64,000 bases of DNA, taken from positions 730,673 through 794,672 of the forward strand of contig FNUU01000001.1 of NCBI GenBank assembly GCA_900108205.1, given 5' to 3'. The notes below the pieces were generated by a model. That model had not been told where the DNA came from. It was given only the letters and a program-made list of their open reading frames with translations, and made no database searches. The DNA is from Eubacterium ruminantium (GTDB lineage Bacteria; Bacillota; Clostridia; Lachnospirales; Lachnospiraceae). Positions 16,429 through 25,456 of the stretch are shown here, piece by piece. A program made the translations under genes and the position numbers. Position 1 is the stretch's first letter, and each line of letters begins with the position of its first letter.

Positions 16429-18369
16429 CTAGTTCTTACTGTTTGCATCATTAGTTGATATGCCCTGCTCGCCCGGAAGATAGTCAAAGGTTATTTCAAT
16501 GGTCTTTACATCTCCGAGTGTTGCTTTGTCAAGCACTGTAGGGCTGCATCCCATGGTACCTCCGCCGGATGTTCTTGCTTCCGCCGGCACGCTTGGAACC
16601 CACTCATTATAGAGGTTGCTTCTTGTACAGAGGCCATCGTCCGAGGAAGTATAATTTCGTCCATGCATAGTATACTCTTCACCATTTATCTTTATCTCTT
16701 TTATATTGATGATATATCCCGGGAAAAGTTCTTCACCGTTTGCGATTCCTATTGCCGAAAATGCAGTGCTGTGCGAAACACCTGCATCAGTTCCTGTGAA
16801 ATCCAGACCAATGGTATATGTACCCTCACCGGTAACCTCAACATCTGTTGCAACGATTCCTCCGGTCTTAGAATCCGGATCATAGGTATCTCCAACAGCA
16901 TATACAATATTCCAATCCTCTGAATCCCACATGATCCAGGCAACTGCCTTTCCATCTCCTGCAAGCAGCTGGTTTTTGTCAAAGCTTTCCGGCGCTGCCG
17001 CAAGGCCGTCTTCAATAGTCTTCTCGGCTGCCGCCTTTATCTCTTCAGGAGTTTTATCCTTCTGACTGTCATAACTGTTCTCTATAAGAAAGCTCTTTAC
17101 ATCCTCTTCCATCCATTTATGTGTATTCTTGTTTAGAATATTTCCTGTATCCCAAAGAAGAGGTACATAACCATAAAGGTCACAATTAGCGAAGAAATTC
17201 TGATACCAAAGCTTCCAGTTTGGTTTCATCTCGCCATTTGAGGTCGGAAGAACGCCACACTCACCGATAATGATACCATATCCGTTTTCACTGAAAACAC
17301 TGAGATTTTTCATAAGAGTGTTCATTTCTTCATAATTCTTCTTTGTTCCCCACGTGGTAGAGCCTGTACTTCCGCAGTAGCTCCAAGGCGTATAATAATG
17401 AACTGAAAGAAGAAGTCTATCCTCTGCTGTATCCGCCGGCATATGCCATCTCTTGTCCAGAGTCTGAGTTATATCCGTTCCGTATCCCGGAATAAGAAGG
17501 AAACGTTTCTCATTATTTCCGCCGGTTGCTCTTACAGTATCAACAAAGGTCTGATTGATCTCATTTGATTTTGAATAGCATTCATCCTTTGACAGCTTTC
17601 CGCCATCTGGATTCCAGGTGGCATCAATATCATTCAGTCGGTCACCGATCTCTTCATTTCCGCCCTCAAATATCAATCTGTAATCATAGTCTTTATAATA
17701 TTCTGAGATCTGCTGCCACATGGAAATGTATTGCTCCATAGCCGATTCTCTCTTTGATTCATCGGCCGAGCCAAACAGTCCCCACCAGCCGCTGTCCCAG
17801 TGATCATTTACGACAACATAGAGACCTGCATCATATGCATAGTCGATTATCTCTTTAACTCTATCAAGATATTCCTTCTTAATCTCATAATTACCATTGG
17901 TAAAATCCATCGCATTATGCCATGCAACAGGGATTCTGACTGTATCAAGCCCTGCCTCCTTCATATCACGGAGCATTTCAGGCGTTGTTATCGGCTGTCC
18001 CCAGAGGGTCTCGAAGTATGAAACCGGATTGTTGATATAATCTCCGGTTCTTCTGCTGTCAGCCGCTTCCATTGTATTACCAAGATTATAACCATTTCCC
18101 AGATATACAGCAAATTCAGTAGAAGACATATTTTCCAGATCCAGTCCCGTGCCGCCGCCTGCCGTACTGTTTTCCGTATCTTTTGTATTTTCAGTAACAG
18201 CTGCTGTACTGTCATCTGTATTTTTGTTCTGTTCAGACTTTTCTACAGCAGTGGTGGTACCGTTCTCACTCTTTTTCTTGTCATCAGATTCTTTGCCACA
18301 CCCGAAAAGCCCGGTTCCGACAGCCATGATTGCCATAAGAGCAGCAATCTTTCTAACACGTTTCTTCAT
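16429..18369 (-). CDS. Exported GH5 endoglucanase lipoprotein with C-terminal binding module
   Basis: 646 residues. A signal peptide with lipobox GLFGC places the lipidated cysteine at residue 24. A Thr/Lys/Asn/Ala-rich linker runs to about 80. The GH5 barrel follows (about 85-420) with acid/base Glu239 in FEGGNEEIG and nucleophile Glu370 in IIIGECGV; GYNLGNTMEAA and VRIPVAWH are typical of cellulase/xyloglucanase GH5_4 relatives. Residues ~470-640 are a module homologous to those of the surface protein at 6112-8019 (NGEEYTMHGRNYTSSDDG, RSNLYNEW). The predicted action is outer-surface cleavage of a beta-1,4-glucan backbone; xyloglucan as substrate is inferred from the neighbours. Confidence 0.93.
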   Translation of the reverse strand: MKKRVRKIAALMAIMAVGTGLFGCGKESDDKKKSENGTTTAVEKSEQNKNTDDSTAAVTENTKDTENSTAGGGTGLDLENMSSTEFAVYLGNGYNLGNTMEAADSRRTGDYINNPVSYFETLWGQPITTPEMLRDMKEAGLDTVRIPVAWHNAMDFTNGNYEIKKEYLDRVKEIIDYAYDAGLYVVVNDHWDSGWWGLFGSADESKRESAMEQYISMWQQISEYYKDYDYRLIFEGGNEEIGDRLNDIDATWNPDGGKLSKDECYSKSNEINQTFVDTVRATGGNNEKRFLLIPGYGTDITQTLDKRWHMPADTAEDRLLLSVHYYTPWSYCGSTGSTTWGTKKNYEEMNTLMKNLSVFSENGYGIIIGECGVLPTSNGEMKPNWKLWYQNFFANCDLYGYVPLLWDTGNILNKNTHKWMEEDVKSFLIENSYDSQKDKTPEEIKAAAEKTIEDGLAAAPESFDKNQLLAGDGKAVAWIMWDSEDWNIVYAVGDTYDPDSKTGGIVATDVEVTGEGTYTIGLDFTGTDAGVSHSTAFSAIGIANGEELFPGYIINIKEIKINGEEYTMHGRNYTSSDDGLCTRSNLYNEWVPSVPAEARTSGGGTMGCSPTVLDKATLGDVKTIEITFDYLPGEQGISTNDANSKN

Positions 18370-18507
18370 AAAATTTCCTCCGTGAATTCTAATTATTACC
18401 TCATAAAACGCAATATGCCATTTTTTTTAGTTTAAAATAAAAAGCGGATTATATAAACATACTTTATTTGTATTAATTTACCTTACTTTTTCTACCTGGA
18501 TCATTCC

Positions 18508-18530
18508 GGGCTATTCCGAAGCTTTTTGAA
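18508..18530 (+). repeat. Truncated start of the dispersed ~80-bp repeat
   Basis: GGCTATTCCGAAGCTTTTTG matches the first ~20 bp of the dispersed repeat (copy A also begins GGGCTATTCCGAG) and then diverges into hairpin-rich sequence. Part of the 659-nt gap 18370-19028, which carries no protein gene. Confidence 0.5.
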
Positions 18531-18550
18531 TCGGGCCGTCGGGGCGCAAG

Positions 18551-18586
18551 GTTGCTGCTTGCCAGTAGCAAGCATTCAGCAACGAC
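18551..18586. repeat. Nested hairpin next to repeat copy B
   Basis: The outer stem GTTGCTG/CAGCAAC encloses the inner stem CTTGC-CAGTA-GCAAG. A similar nested hairpin with different bases (GGTGCT/AGCACC around ATGTGCC/GGCACAT, 18685-18719) lies on the other side of copy B. Both are followed by CGACCGA. Confidence 0.6.
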
Positions 18587-18603
18587 CGAGTCGGGAGACG
18601 AGA

Positions 18604-18684
18604 CTAGTATAGCGGTTCTAAAATAACTCAACCAATAACGCAGAATGTTTTTCTGAGAGTGCAGTATCAAAAACGTAGGAATAG
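18604..18684 (-). repeat. Dispersed ~80-bp repeat, diverged copy B, inverted
   Basis: Read on the minus strand it aligns end to end with copy C (18741-18822) at roughly 70 percent identity, including the CTATTCC start and CGCTATACTAG end. Copies B and C are thus inverted relative to each other and separated by 56 bp that contain a nested hairpin. Confidence 0.75.
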
Positions 18685-18740
18685 TGGGTGCTATGTGCCG
18701 GTGGCACATGTTTAGCACCGACCGAAACGGTAGTGTAGAC

Positions 18741-18822
18741 CTATTCCGAGGCTTTTGGTGCTGTGCTATTCAGGAAAACAGGCAAGTTATTGGGTGTAGT
18801 TATTTAGAAATCGCTATACTAG
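18741..18822 (+). repeat. Dispersed ~80-bp repeat, copy C
   Basis: Full-length copy from CTATTCCGAGGCTTTTGG to CGCTATACTAG. Immediately followed by three short hairpins (18825-18877): GTTGCC-TGC-GGCAAC, CGCG-CCT-CGCG, and a 9-bp stem AGAGTGTCG-CAAG-CGACACTCT. Confidence 0.88.
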
Positions 18823-18918
18823 ATAGTTGCCTGCGGCAACACGCGCCTCGCGCGGAGAGTGTCGCAAGCGACACTCTTTGTTCTAACATGAACTCAGTTT
18901 CCTCTGTAATGAAAAAAA

Positions 18919-18946
18919 TCCGGCAGAGAAATTCATCTCCACCGGA
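18919..18946 (-). terminator. Terminator of the purM-fliB operon
   Basis: TCCGG..AGAG pairs with CTCT..CCGGA (9 of 11 pairs); on the minus strand it is followed by T7. It is the first strong terminator after the stop of the fliB-like gene at 19029. Confidence 0.75.
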
Positions 18947-18977
18947 CTCATAGTTCTTATATATTCATTTATCTGTC

Positions 18978-19025
18978 TCCAGGACTTTTGATGCCGTGCC
19001 ATTCAGGAAAACAGGCAAGTTATTG
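18978..19025 (+). repeat. Dispersed ~80-bp repeat, truncated copy E
   Basis: CCAGGACTTTTGATGCCGTG continues into ATTCAGGAAAACAGGCAAG and stops after TTATTGGGT, about 50 bp of the 80-bp element. It abuts the stop codon of the fliB-like gene (19029), so that gene ends directly against the repeat. Confidence 0.75.
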
Positions 19026-19028
19026 GGT

Positions 19029-19892
19029 CTATACCAGTTCGTCCAGAATCATAGCAATATTATCCTCATCATATTCTATCTGCTCGGACCATCTTCTTAC
19101 AGCTTCTATATCATCACGAAAAGTATATGCGTAAAGTATTATGAATATAATACTGTAAACCGCATAATCTATAACCTTCCTGATCCCGTAATCACGAGCC
19201 AGCTCCAACTGTCTGAAAAGAATATACTGATAGATCAGCTCATATTTTTTCACGTCAAAACTATCCGGACTTCTCAGATAATCTTTAAATTTGCTTTTTA
19301 TCAGCAACACTTCATTTTTCCAATCATCATCGATGGGTTCAGTATTATAAAAAATGTCCAGTATTTTTTCAATGCTGACCTCATTCAGATAGTCCGGTAT
19401 TATATTTGTAAGCTTCAGGCACTCCTGCGGGATGTCTATTTCCAGCATTTCCAGCAGATTCATAAAACCAACAGTCTTTTGGCTGTCACAAATAATAAAG
19501 TTAAGACTATGCTTTTCAAAAAGCAATTCTGAAGCCTTCTCACAGCAAAGCCCCACACCTGCCAGGCTATAATCCTTTATATTCTCATAAAACCTGGGAT
19601 GAAGTCTACATATATCGCAAAGTCCTTCCTCACCTAATTCCTCTATTATCCTGCAAAGTCCGCTATCCTTTAGAAATGGGCATCTCTTATCATCATTAAG
19701 TATGAAAAATGAATCTTCTCCCTCATGAATGCTCTGTCTTATCTCATTTCCCAGTTCTGTATCAAGAGCTTTGTAATATTGAAGAGTATCTTCGTCTATA
19801 TCTATCTCCCAGCCCGCGCTGCAGCAGCAATGCTTACATTTATCTGCTTTACATTTAAATTCACTGTATATTTCGGCATCTATATTTGTCAT
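19029..19892 (-). CDS. FliB-like lysine N-methylase / YkgJ-type cysteine-cluster protein
   Basis: 287 residues. The N-terminus holds a dense cysteine cluster (C14, C19, C22, C23, C24 in FKCKADKCKHCCCSAGWEID), then RCPFL...GLCRI and GLCDICRLHPRFYE, the signature of the flagellin lysine-N-methylase FliB/YkgJ Fe-S or zinc cluster family. It is shorter than ~380-400-residue FliB proteins, and its C-terminus meets repeat copy E, so it may be naturally short or clipped. ATGA overlap (4 nt) with clpC shows translational coupling. No flagellar genes are in the window, so methylation of flagellin is not demonstrated; the family name is a best guess. Confidence 0.75.
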   Translation of the reverse strand: MTNIDAEIYSEFKCKADKCKHCCCSAGWEIDIDEDTLQYYKALDTELGNEIRQSIHEGEDSFFILNDDKRCPFLKDSGLCRIIEELGEEGLCDICRLHPRFYENIKDYSLAGVGLCCEKASELLFEKHSLNFIICDSQKTVGFMNLLEMLEIDIPQECLKLTNIIPDYLNEVSIEKILDIFYNTEPIDDDWKNEVLLIKSKFKDYLRSPDSFDVKKYELIYQYILFRQLELARDYGIRKVIDYAVYSIIFIILYAYTFRDDIEAVRRWSEQIEYDEDNIAMILDELV

Positions 19893-22342
19893 TTTATCTT
19901 AAAGGTTACCTTTCCGTCAGCCACGCCAAGACTTACCTTGCTGCCTTCAGCAATACTTTTTTCAAGCATGAACTTTGACAGTTCATCCTCAATATTTGTC
20001 TGAATAGCTCGTCTGAGAGGTCTTGCTCCGTATTTTGGATCATAACCCTTATCAAATATATACTTTCGAAGCTTATCTCCGTATGTAAGAGTGATTCCCA
20101 GATTCTCCTTGGCACGTTTCTTTAATTCCTTCAGCATAAGATCGATTATCTTCATAACATCATCCTGCGATAATGATCTGAATACGATAATCTCATCAAT
20201 CCTGTTAAGAAATTCCGGTCTGAAGTATCTCTTGATCTCCTCCATTACATTAGACTTCATTTCTTCATGCTCACGCTCCTCAGAATTCTCTGCAAGGAAG
20301 CCGATATGCTTGGAATCAATGATTCTCTCCGCTCCTGCATTTGAGGTCATGATAATGATAGAATTCTTGAAGTTAACTCTTCTTCCGTGGGAATCTGTAA
20401 TGATTCCGTCGTCCAGCACCTGAAGAAGAACATTCAGTACATCCGGATGAGCCTTTTCCACTTCATCAAAAAGGATTACAGAATAAGGATTCTTTCTTAC
20501 CTTCTCGGACAGCTGACCGCCATCCTCAAATCCTACATATCCCGGAGGAGAACCAATAAGTCTCGATACGCTGAATTTTTCCATATATTCAGACATATCT
20601 ACTCTTATTATACTGTTTTCATCTCCGAAAAGCAGCTCAGCGAGAGCCTTAGACAGTTCAGTCTTACCAACACCTGTTGGTCCAAGGAAGAGAAATGAAC
20701 CGATAGGTCTGTTCGGGCTTTTCAGTCCGACCCTTCCTCTTCTGATCGCTGTGGAAACAGCACTTACTGCCTCATTCTGCCCGATCACCCTCTCATGAAG
20801 CTTATCTTCGAGCTTAAGAAGCTTTACAGTTTCCGACTCGGTTATTCTTGATACCGGAATCTTTGTCCATATGGAAATGACATCTGCTATATCATCTTCA
20901 GTGATAACAGCTGCTCCATCAGTCTTCCTTTCAGGATGAAGCAGTCTCTCCAGATGCTTCTTTTCCTTATCGATCATTTCCTTAGCTTCACCGGCATCCC
21001 CGATCATATCATCAACGATATACTGTTCAAGAAGGCCTTCAAGTTCTTTTATCTTGTCTTTGGTTCTCTGAACCGCGCTTACATCAGCTATAAATCCGAG
21101 ATTCTTCTTTGCGCCCGCCTCATCTATAAGGTCGATCGCCTTATCCGGAAGAAATCTGTCATTGATATATCTTACCGAATAATCCACTGCAGCCTTAAGT
21201 GCTGTTGTATCATAGGATACATTATGATGCTCTTCGTATTTATGTTTGATTCCATCAAGAATCTGAAGAGTTTCCGCCTCACTTGGTTCTTCCACCGTAA
21301 CCGGCTGAAATCTTCTTTCAAGTGCAGCATCCTTTTCTATATATTTCCTGTATTCTTCTCTTGTTGTGGCACCGATCACCTGAATCTCACCTCTTGAAAG
21401 AGATGGTTTCAGAATATTGGAAGCATCCATAGCTCCTTCTGCATTTCCGGCTCCGACAAGAGTGTGAAGCTCATCAATAAACAGAATGATATTGCCGGCT
21501 GCCTTCACTTCATTTATGGTTTTCTTTATCCTCTCCTCAAACTCTCCACGGTATTTTGAACCTGCCACCATACCTGAGAGGTCAAGGCTGAATATCTTTT
21601 TATCCTTAAGGTTTTCAGGAACGCTGCCTGCTTCGATAAGCTGGGCAAGTCCTTCTACTATAGCTGTCTTTCCGACTCCCGGCTCTCCGACAAGACATGC
21701 GTTATTCTTCATCCTGCGGCAGAGTATCTGCATAACTCTTCTGGTTTCTGCATCACGTCCTATTACAGGATCAAGCTCGCCTCTTGCAGCCTCAGCATTG
21801 AGATTTCTTCCGTACTGAGCCAGGGCAGGCATTGCCACCTTTCCCTTGGCCTTTCTGTTTCTCATCTGAGCAAATCCGTTAAAATCCTTTTTTGCATTTT
21901 CCGGATTTATGCCGCAGGAAACAAGGATATCCGTATACACATTTTTTATATTAACTTTCAGTTTATTCAGAACAGCCGGAACCGTACTGCCATCTGTTTT
22001 GATAAGTGCCAGTAAAATGTGTTCCGTTCCACATTTGGCTGTTCTCAGGGCATACGCCTCTTTTGCAGCATTTTCCAATACTTCTCTGGATTTACCGGAG
22101 AATTCATTGCTGCCGGAATTCAGAAGCTCGCTGCTGCTGTCACGAAAGGAAAGAGCCACGTCTCCAAGGCTCTTTTCTTCAACCCCTGCCTTTTCAAGTA
22201 TCTTATAGGCTGTTCCCGTTCTGGAAGCAAAAATACCATAAAGCAGAATTGATGTATCTACTATTCCGTTTCGATTCTTTTTTGCAAAGCTTCTGGCTTC
22301 ATTCAATGCCGCCTCTGCAGCATTTGTAAACTCATATTTCAA
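19889..22342 (-). CDS. clpC: ClpC-type AAA+ unfoldase (Clp protease ATP-binding subunit)
   Basis: 817 residues with an N-terminal Clp_N double repeat (1-150), a first AAA module (GEPGVGKT Walker A, VIGATTREEYRKYIEKDAAL), a short middle domain (about 400-480) and a second AAA module (GPTGVGKT, IRVDMSEYMEKFSVSRLIG). The short middle domain argues for ClpC rather than ClpB. It unfolds substrates for ClpP. The start is a TTG at 22342 with AGGAGG 8 nt upstream. It follows purD by 17 nt, so it is probably read from the purine promoter; this linkage is unusual, as clpC normally sits in the ctsR-mcsAB operon. Confidence 0.93.
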   Translation of the reverse strand: MKYEFTNAAEAALNEARSFAKKNRNGIVDTSILLYGIFASRTGTAYKILEKAGVEEKSLGDVALSFRDSSSELLNSGSNEFSGKSREVLENAAKEAYALRTAKCGTEHILLALIKTDGSTVPAVLNKLKVNIKNVYTDILVSCGINPENAKKDFNGFAQMRNRKAKGKVAMPALAQYGRNLNAEAARGELDPVIGRDAETRRVMQILCRRMKNNACLVGEPGVGKTAIVEGLAQLIEAGSVPENLKDKKIFSLDLSGMVAGSKYRGEFEERIKKTINEVKAAGNIILFIDELHTLVGAGNAEGAMDASNILKPSLSRGEIQVIGATTREEYRKYIEKDAALERRFQPVTVEEPSEAETLQILDGIKHKYEEHHNVSYDTTALKAAVDYSVRYINDRFLPDKAIDLIDEAGAKKNLGFIADVSAVQRTKDKIKELEGLLEQYIVDDMIGDAGEAKEMIDKEKKHLERLLHPERKTDGAAVITEDDIADVISIWTKIPVSRITESETVKLLKLEDKLHERVIGQNEAVSAVSTAIRRGRVGLKSPNRPIGSFLFLGPTGVGKTELSKALAELLFGDENSIIRVDMSEYMEKFSVSRLIGSPPGYVGFEDGGQLSEKVRKNPYSVILFDEVEKAHPDVLNVLLQVLDDGIITDSHGRRVNFKNSIIIMTSNAGAERIIDSKHIGFLAENSEEREHEEMKSNVMEEIKRYFRPEFLNRIDEIIVFRSLSQDDVMKIIDLMLKELKKRAKENLGITLTYGDKLRKYIFDKGYDPKYGARPLRRAIQTNIEDELSKFMLEKSIAEGSKVSLGVADGKVTFKIK

Positions 22343-22359
22343 GAGAATAACCTCCTGTA

Positions 22360-23631
22360 TTACTGCTCATCGATTGCCTTACCGATGTCATGTCTCATAT
22401 ATTTATTCTCAAAATCAACCCACTCTGTAGCCTTATATGCATTTGCTCTTGCAGTTACAAGATCCGGTCCGAGAGCTGTAATACCAATAACTCTTCCGCC
22501 GTTTGTAACTACCTTTCCATCACTGAATTTGGTTCCCGAATGGAATGCAAAATATCCTTCCTTATCCTTAAAGGTTTCAAGGCCCTTCATCTCAAAGCCC
22601 TTCTTATAAGCAACCGGATATCCCTCTGAAGCAAGCATTACGCATACTGCCGCATTGTCTTCAAACTGAAGATCTATTGTGTCAAGGGTGCCATCTACAC
22701 AGGCTTCCATAACATCGATAATATCATTCTTCATACGCGGAATAACAACCTGAGCCTCCGGATCGCCAAAACGTGCATTATACTCCAGCACCTTTGGTCC
22801 ATTTGGTGTAAGCATAAGTCCGCAGAAAAGGACTCCCTTAAACTCTCTTCCCTCTGCCTTCATGGCATCAATTGTCGGCTGATAAATATTCTTCATGCAG
22901 AAATCTGCGATCTCATCTGTATAGAAAGGACTAGGTGAAAATGTACCCATTCCTCCCGTATTAAGGCCTGTGTCGTTATCTCCCGCTCTCTTATGATCCT
23001 GAGCTGAGGTCATAGGCTTAATAGTCTTACCATCTGAATAGCACAGAACAGAAACCTCTCGGCCTGTCATGAACTCTTCCACAACCATTTTATTTCCGGC
23101 ACTTCCGAACTTCTTGTCCTGCATGATCTCCTTAACGCCTGCCTTTGCCTCTTCCAGTGTATTGCAAATAAGAACACCCTTACCGAGAGCAAGTCCGTCA
23201 GCCTTGAGAACTATAGGCATCGGCGCAGTCTCAAGATACTTAAGAGCCTCCTCCGCATCTTCAAATGTTTCGTAAGCTGCAGAAGGGATATTATATTTCT
23301 TCATAAGATCCTTTGAAAATGCCTTTGAAGCTTCAATTATAGCTGCATTCTTTCTTGGGCCGAAGGTCTTGATGCCTGCATCAAGGAAAGCATCAGCCAC
23401 ACCGGCTGCAAGAGGATCATCAGGAGCAACGATAACGAAATCAACTTCCTTCTCCTTCGCAAACTTAACAAGATTCTCAGCATCCATCACTGAAATATCA
23501 ACACACTCAGCATAATCTGCGATTCCGGCATTTCCCGGTGCAGCATAGATCTTATCAACTCTCGGACTCTTTGCAACCGCCCAGGTAATAGCATGTTCAC
23601 GGCCGCCTCCGCCTACTATCAAAACCTTCAT
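22360..23631 (-). CDS. purD: Phosphoribosylamine-glycine ligase
   Basis: 423 residues, ATP-grasp fold. The N-terminus MKVLIVGGGGREHAI and the motif RFGDPEAQVVIPRM are diagnostic for PurD. It joins glycine to phosphoribosylamine with ATP, step 2 of IMP synthesis. Third gene of the purM-purN-purD run; a 101-nt gap with a hairpin separates it from purN. Confidence 0.97.
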   Translation of the reverse strand: MKVLIVGGGGREHAITWAVAKSPRVDKIYAAPGNAGIADYAECVDISVMDAENLVKFAKEKEVDFVIVAPDDPLAAGVADAFLDAGIKTFGPRKNAAIIEASKAFSKDLMKKYNIPSAAYETFEDAEEALKYLETAPMPIVLKADGLALGKGVLICNTLEEAKAGVKEIMQDKKFGSAGNKMVVEEFMTGREVSVLCYSDGKTIKPMTSAQDHKRAGDNDTGLNTGGMGTFSPSPFYTDEIADFCMKNIYQPTIDAMKAEGREFKGVLFCGLMLTPNGPKVLEYNARFGDPEAQVVIPRMKNDIIDVMEACVDGTLDTIDLQFEDNAAVCVMLASEGYPVAYKKGFEMKGLETFKDKEGYFAFHSGTKFSDGKVVTNGGRVIGITALGPDLVTARANAYKATEWVDFENKYMRHDIGKAIDEQ

Positions 23632-23667
23632 ATACTATCTCCTTATTATTCAAAATAAACACTATAT

Positions 23668-23703
23668 GACAAAGATGTCAAAGCCATTTCCGACACCTTT
23701 GTC
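23668..23703 (-). other. Intergenic hairpin between purN and purD
   Basis: GACAAAGATGTC pairs with GACACCTTTGTC over a 12-nt loop (one G-U on the minus strand). No T run follows, so it is more likely an mRNA stability or processing hairpin than a terminator. Confidence 0.5.
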
Positions 23704-23732
23704 AATATATTAAACATCAGATCAAAACAGCA

Positions 23733-24335
23733 TTACTGCTGAGTCTGTCCTTCATTTGCTATCATATTGATTGCTTCAGGAAGTATCTGCCACTCTGCTT
23801 CTTCCATAACTCTTCTTTGAAGTACCTCCGGAGTATCTCCCGGAAGAACCTGAACAGCTTTCTGAAGTATTATAGGGCCTGTATCCGTTCCCTTATCCAC
23901 ATAATGAACGGTTGCACCGGTCAGTTTTACTCCTCTTGCAAGAGCAGCCTCATGCACCTTAAGTCCATAGAAGCCCGTTCCACAGAAAGAAGGAATCAGG
24001 GATGGATGAATATTAATAATCCTCATCTCATACTTATCTATCATTTCCGGTGGAATTACAACGAGAAAGCCTGCCAGAACTATCAGGTCCGGACTGAAGC
24101 TGTCAACAGCTTTAAGGAATTCCTGATTGAACTGTGCCCTATCCTTATAATCTTTTGGTGAAACTACCATATTCTTAATTCCGGCATTCTCAGCTCTTGT
24201 AAGAGCATAAACGCCCTTATTATTACTGATAACTCCGACTATTTCTGTATTTTTTACCGTTCCGTCGGCAACCTTATCGATTATTGCCTGGAGATTTGTT
24301 CCTCCTCCCGAAACCAGCACCAATACTCTTAGCAT
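23733..24335 (-). CDS. purN: Phosphoribosylglycinamide formyltransferase
   Basis: 200 residues, normal length. The N-terminal VLVSGGGTNLQAIID binds substrate; INIHPSLIPSF and TDTGPII supply the catalytic Asn, His and Asp of the 10-formyl-THF-dependent enzyme. It converts GAR to FGAR. The start overlaps the purM stop by 7 nt, indicating coupled translation. Confidence 0.97.
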   Translation of the reverse strand: MLRVLVLVSGGGTNLQAIIDKVADGTVKNTEIVGVISNNKGVYALTRAENAGIKNMVVSPKDYKDRAQFNQEFLKAVDSFSPDLIVLAGFLVVIPPEMIDKYEMRIINIHPSLIPSFCGTGFYGLKVHEAALARGVKLTGATVHYVDKGTDTGPIILQKAVQVLPGDTPEVLQRRVMEEAEWQILPEAINMIANEGQTQQ

Positions 24336-25354
24336 AATTCTACTCCTTTTTCTCCTGCCTTTACTTCACCGATAATAAATGCAGTATCTCCTGTACTCTT
24401 AAGAGCCTCAAGTGTCTTCTCTGTATCTGCAGGATCTATGGCGAGCACCATTCCGATGCCCATGTTAAATGTATTGTACATCATCTTCTCTTCAATATTT
24501 CCTGTTTTGGCAAGAAGCTTAAAGATTGCAGGAACCTCATAGGAATCCTTCTTAACGACTGCAGTTACACCTTCCGGAAGCATACGTGGGATATTCTCAT
24601 AGAAACCACCGCCTGTGATATGGCTGCATCCTTTAACTGTTACACCGGCTGCCTTAACTGCCTTAAGAGCCTTAACATATATTCTTGTCGGAGCTATAAG
24701 CGCTTCTCCAAGTGTCTTTCCAAGTTCATCATAATAGGTATCAAGAGATTCCTTTGTCATCTCGAAAACCTTTCTTACAAGAGAAAATCCATTGCTGTGA
24801 ACACCTGTCGAAGCAATACCGATAAGTGTATCTCCCGGCTTTATATTCTCTCCTGTTATCATATCCTTACGGTCAACAACACCTACAGCAAAACCTGCAA
24901 GGTCATATTCATCCTCAGGCATAAGTCCCGGATGCTCTGCTGTCTCACCGCCTACAAGAGCAGCCTCTGACTGTCTGCAGCCTTCTGCAACACCGCCAAC
25001 AATAGTAGCTATCTTCTCAGGATAGTTCTTACCGCAGGCAATATAGTCAAGGAAGAAAAGTGGTTCTCCGCCTGAACATGCAATATCATTTACACACATT
25101 GCTACAGCATCAATACCGATGGTATCATGCTTATCCATCAGGAATGCCAGTTTAACCTTTGTTCCGCATCCATCTGTACCTGAAAGAAGTACCGGATCCT
25201 CCATTTCCTTAATCTTGGCAAGACTGAAAGCTCCAGCAAAGCCTCCTATACCACCAAGAACCTCAGGACGAACCGTACTTTTTACTGCATCCTTCATAAG
25301 TTCGACTGATTTGTATCCTGCTTCAATATCAACGCCGGCATTCTTGTAATCCAT
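24329..25354 (-). CDS. purM: Phosphoribosylformylglycinamidine cyclo-ligase (AIR synthetase)
   Basis: 341 residues, standard length. Motifs GTDGCGTKVKLA, ALVGGETAEHPG and GCSHITGGGFYENIPRM are typical of PurM. It closes the imidazole ring (FGAM to AIR) using ATP. First gene of the operon, preceded by GGAGG and a clear promoter at 25457-25485. Confidence 0.97.
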   Translation of the reverse strand: MDYKNAGVDIEAGYKSVELMKDAVKSTVRPEVLGGIGGFAGAFSLAKIKEMEDPVLLSGTDGCGTKVKLAFLMDKHDTIGIDAVAMCVNDIACSGGEPLFFLDYIACGKNYPEKIATIVGGVAEGCRQSEAALVGGETAEHPGLMPEDEYDLAGFAVGVVDRKDMITGENIKPGDTLIGIASTGVHSNGFSLVRKVFEMTKESLDTYYDELGKTLGEALIAPTRIYVKALKAVKAAGVTVKGCSHITGGGFYENIPRMLPEGVTAVVKKDSYEVPAIFKLLAKTGNIEEKMMYNTFNMGIGMVLAIDPADTEKTLEALKSTGDTAFIIGEVKAGEKGVELC

Positions 25355-25456
25355 TTTCTTTCCTCCTGGAATATTTAATATAATAGTATCTTTGAACCGG
25401 GTGTCGAATTAGATTTTAACACCCATTAACATGCTTCTTAATTTTATTTCGAAATC

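Noticed and set aside
18604..18822. A CRISPR-like arrangement of repeats
   Set aside because: The copies are ~80 bp, in opposite orientations and with one irregular spacing; there are no cas genes.
25355..25456. Purine riboswitch before purM
   Set aside because: Only a simple GGGTGT/ACACCC hairpin was seen; the conserved three-way junction core is absent.
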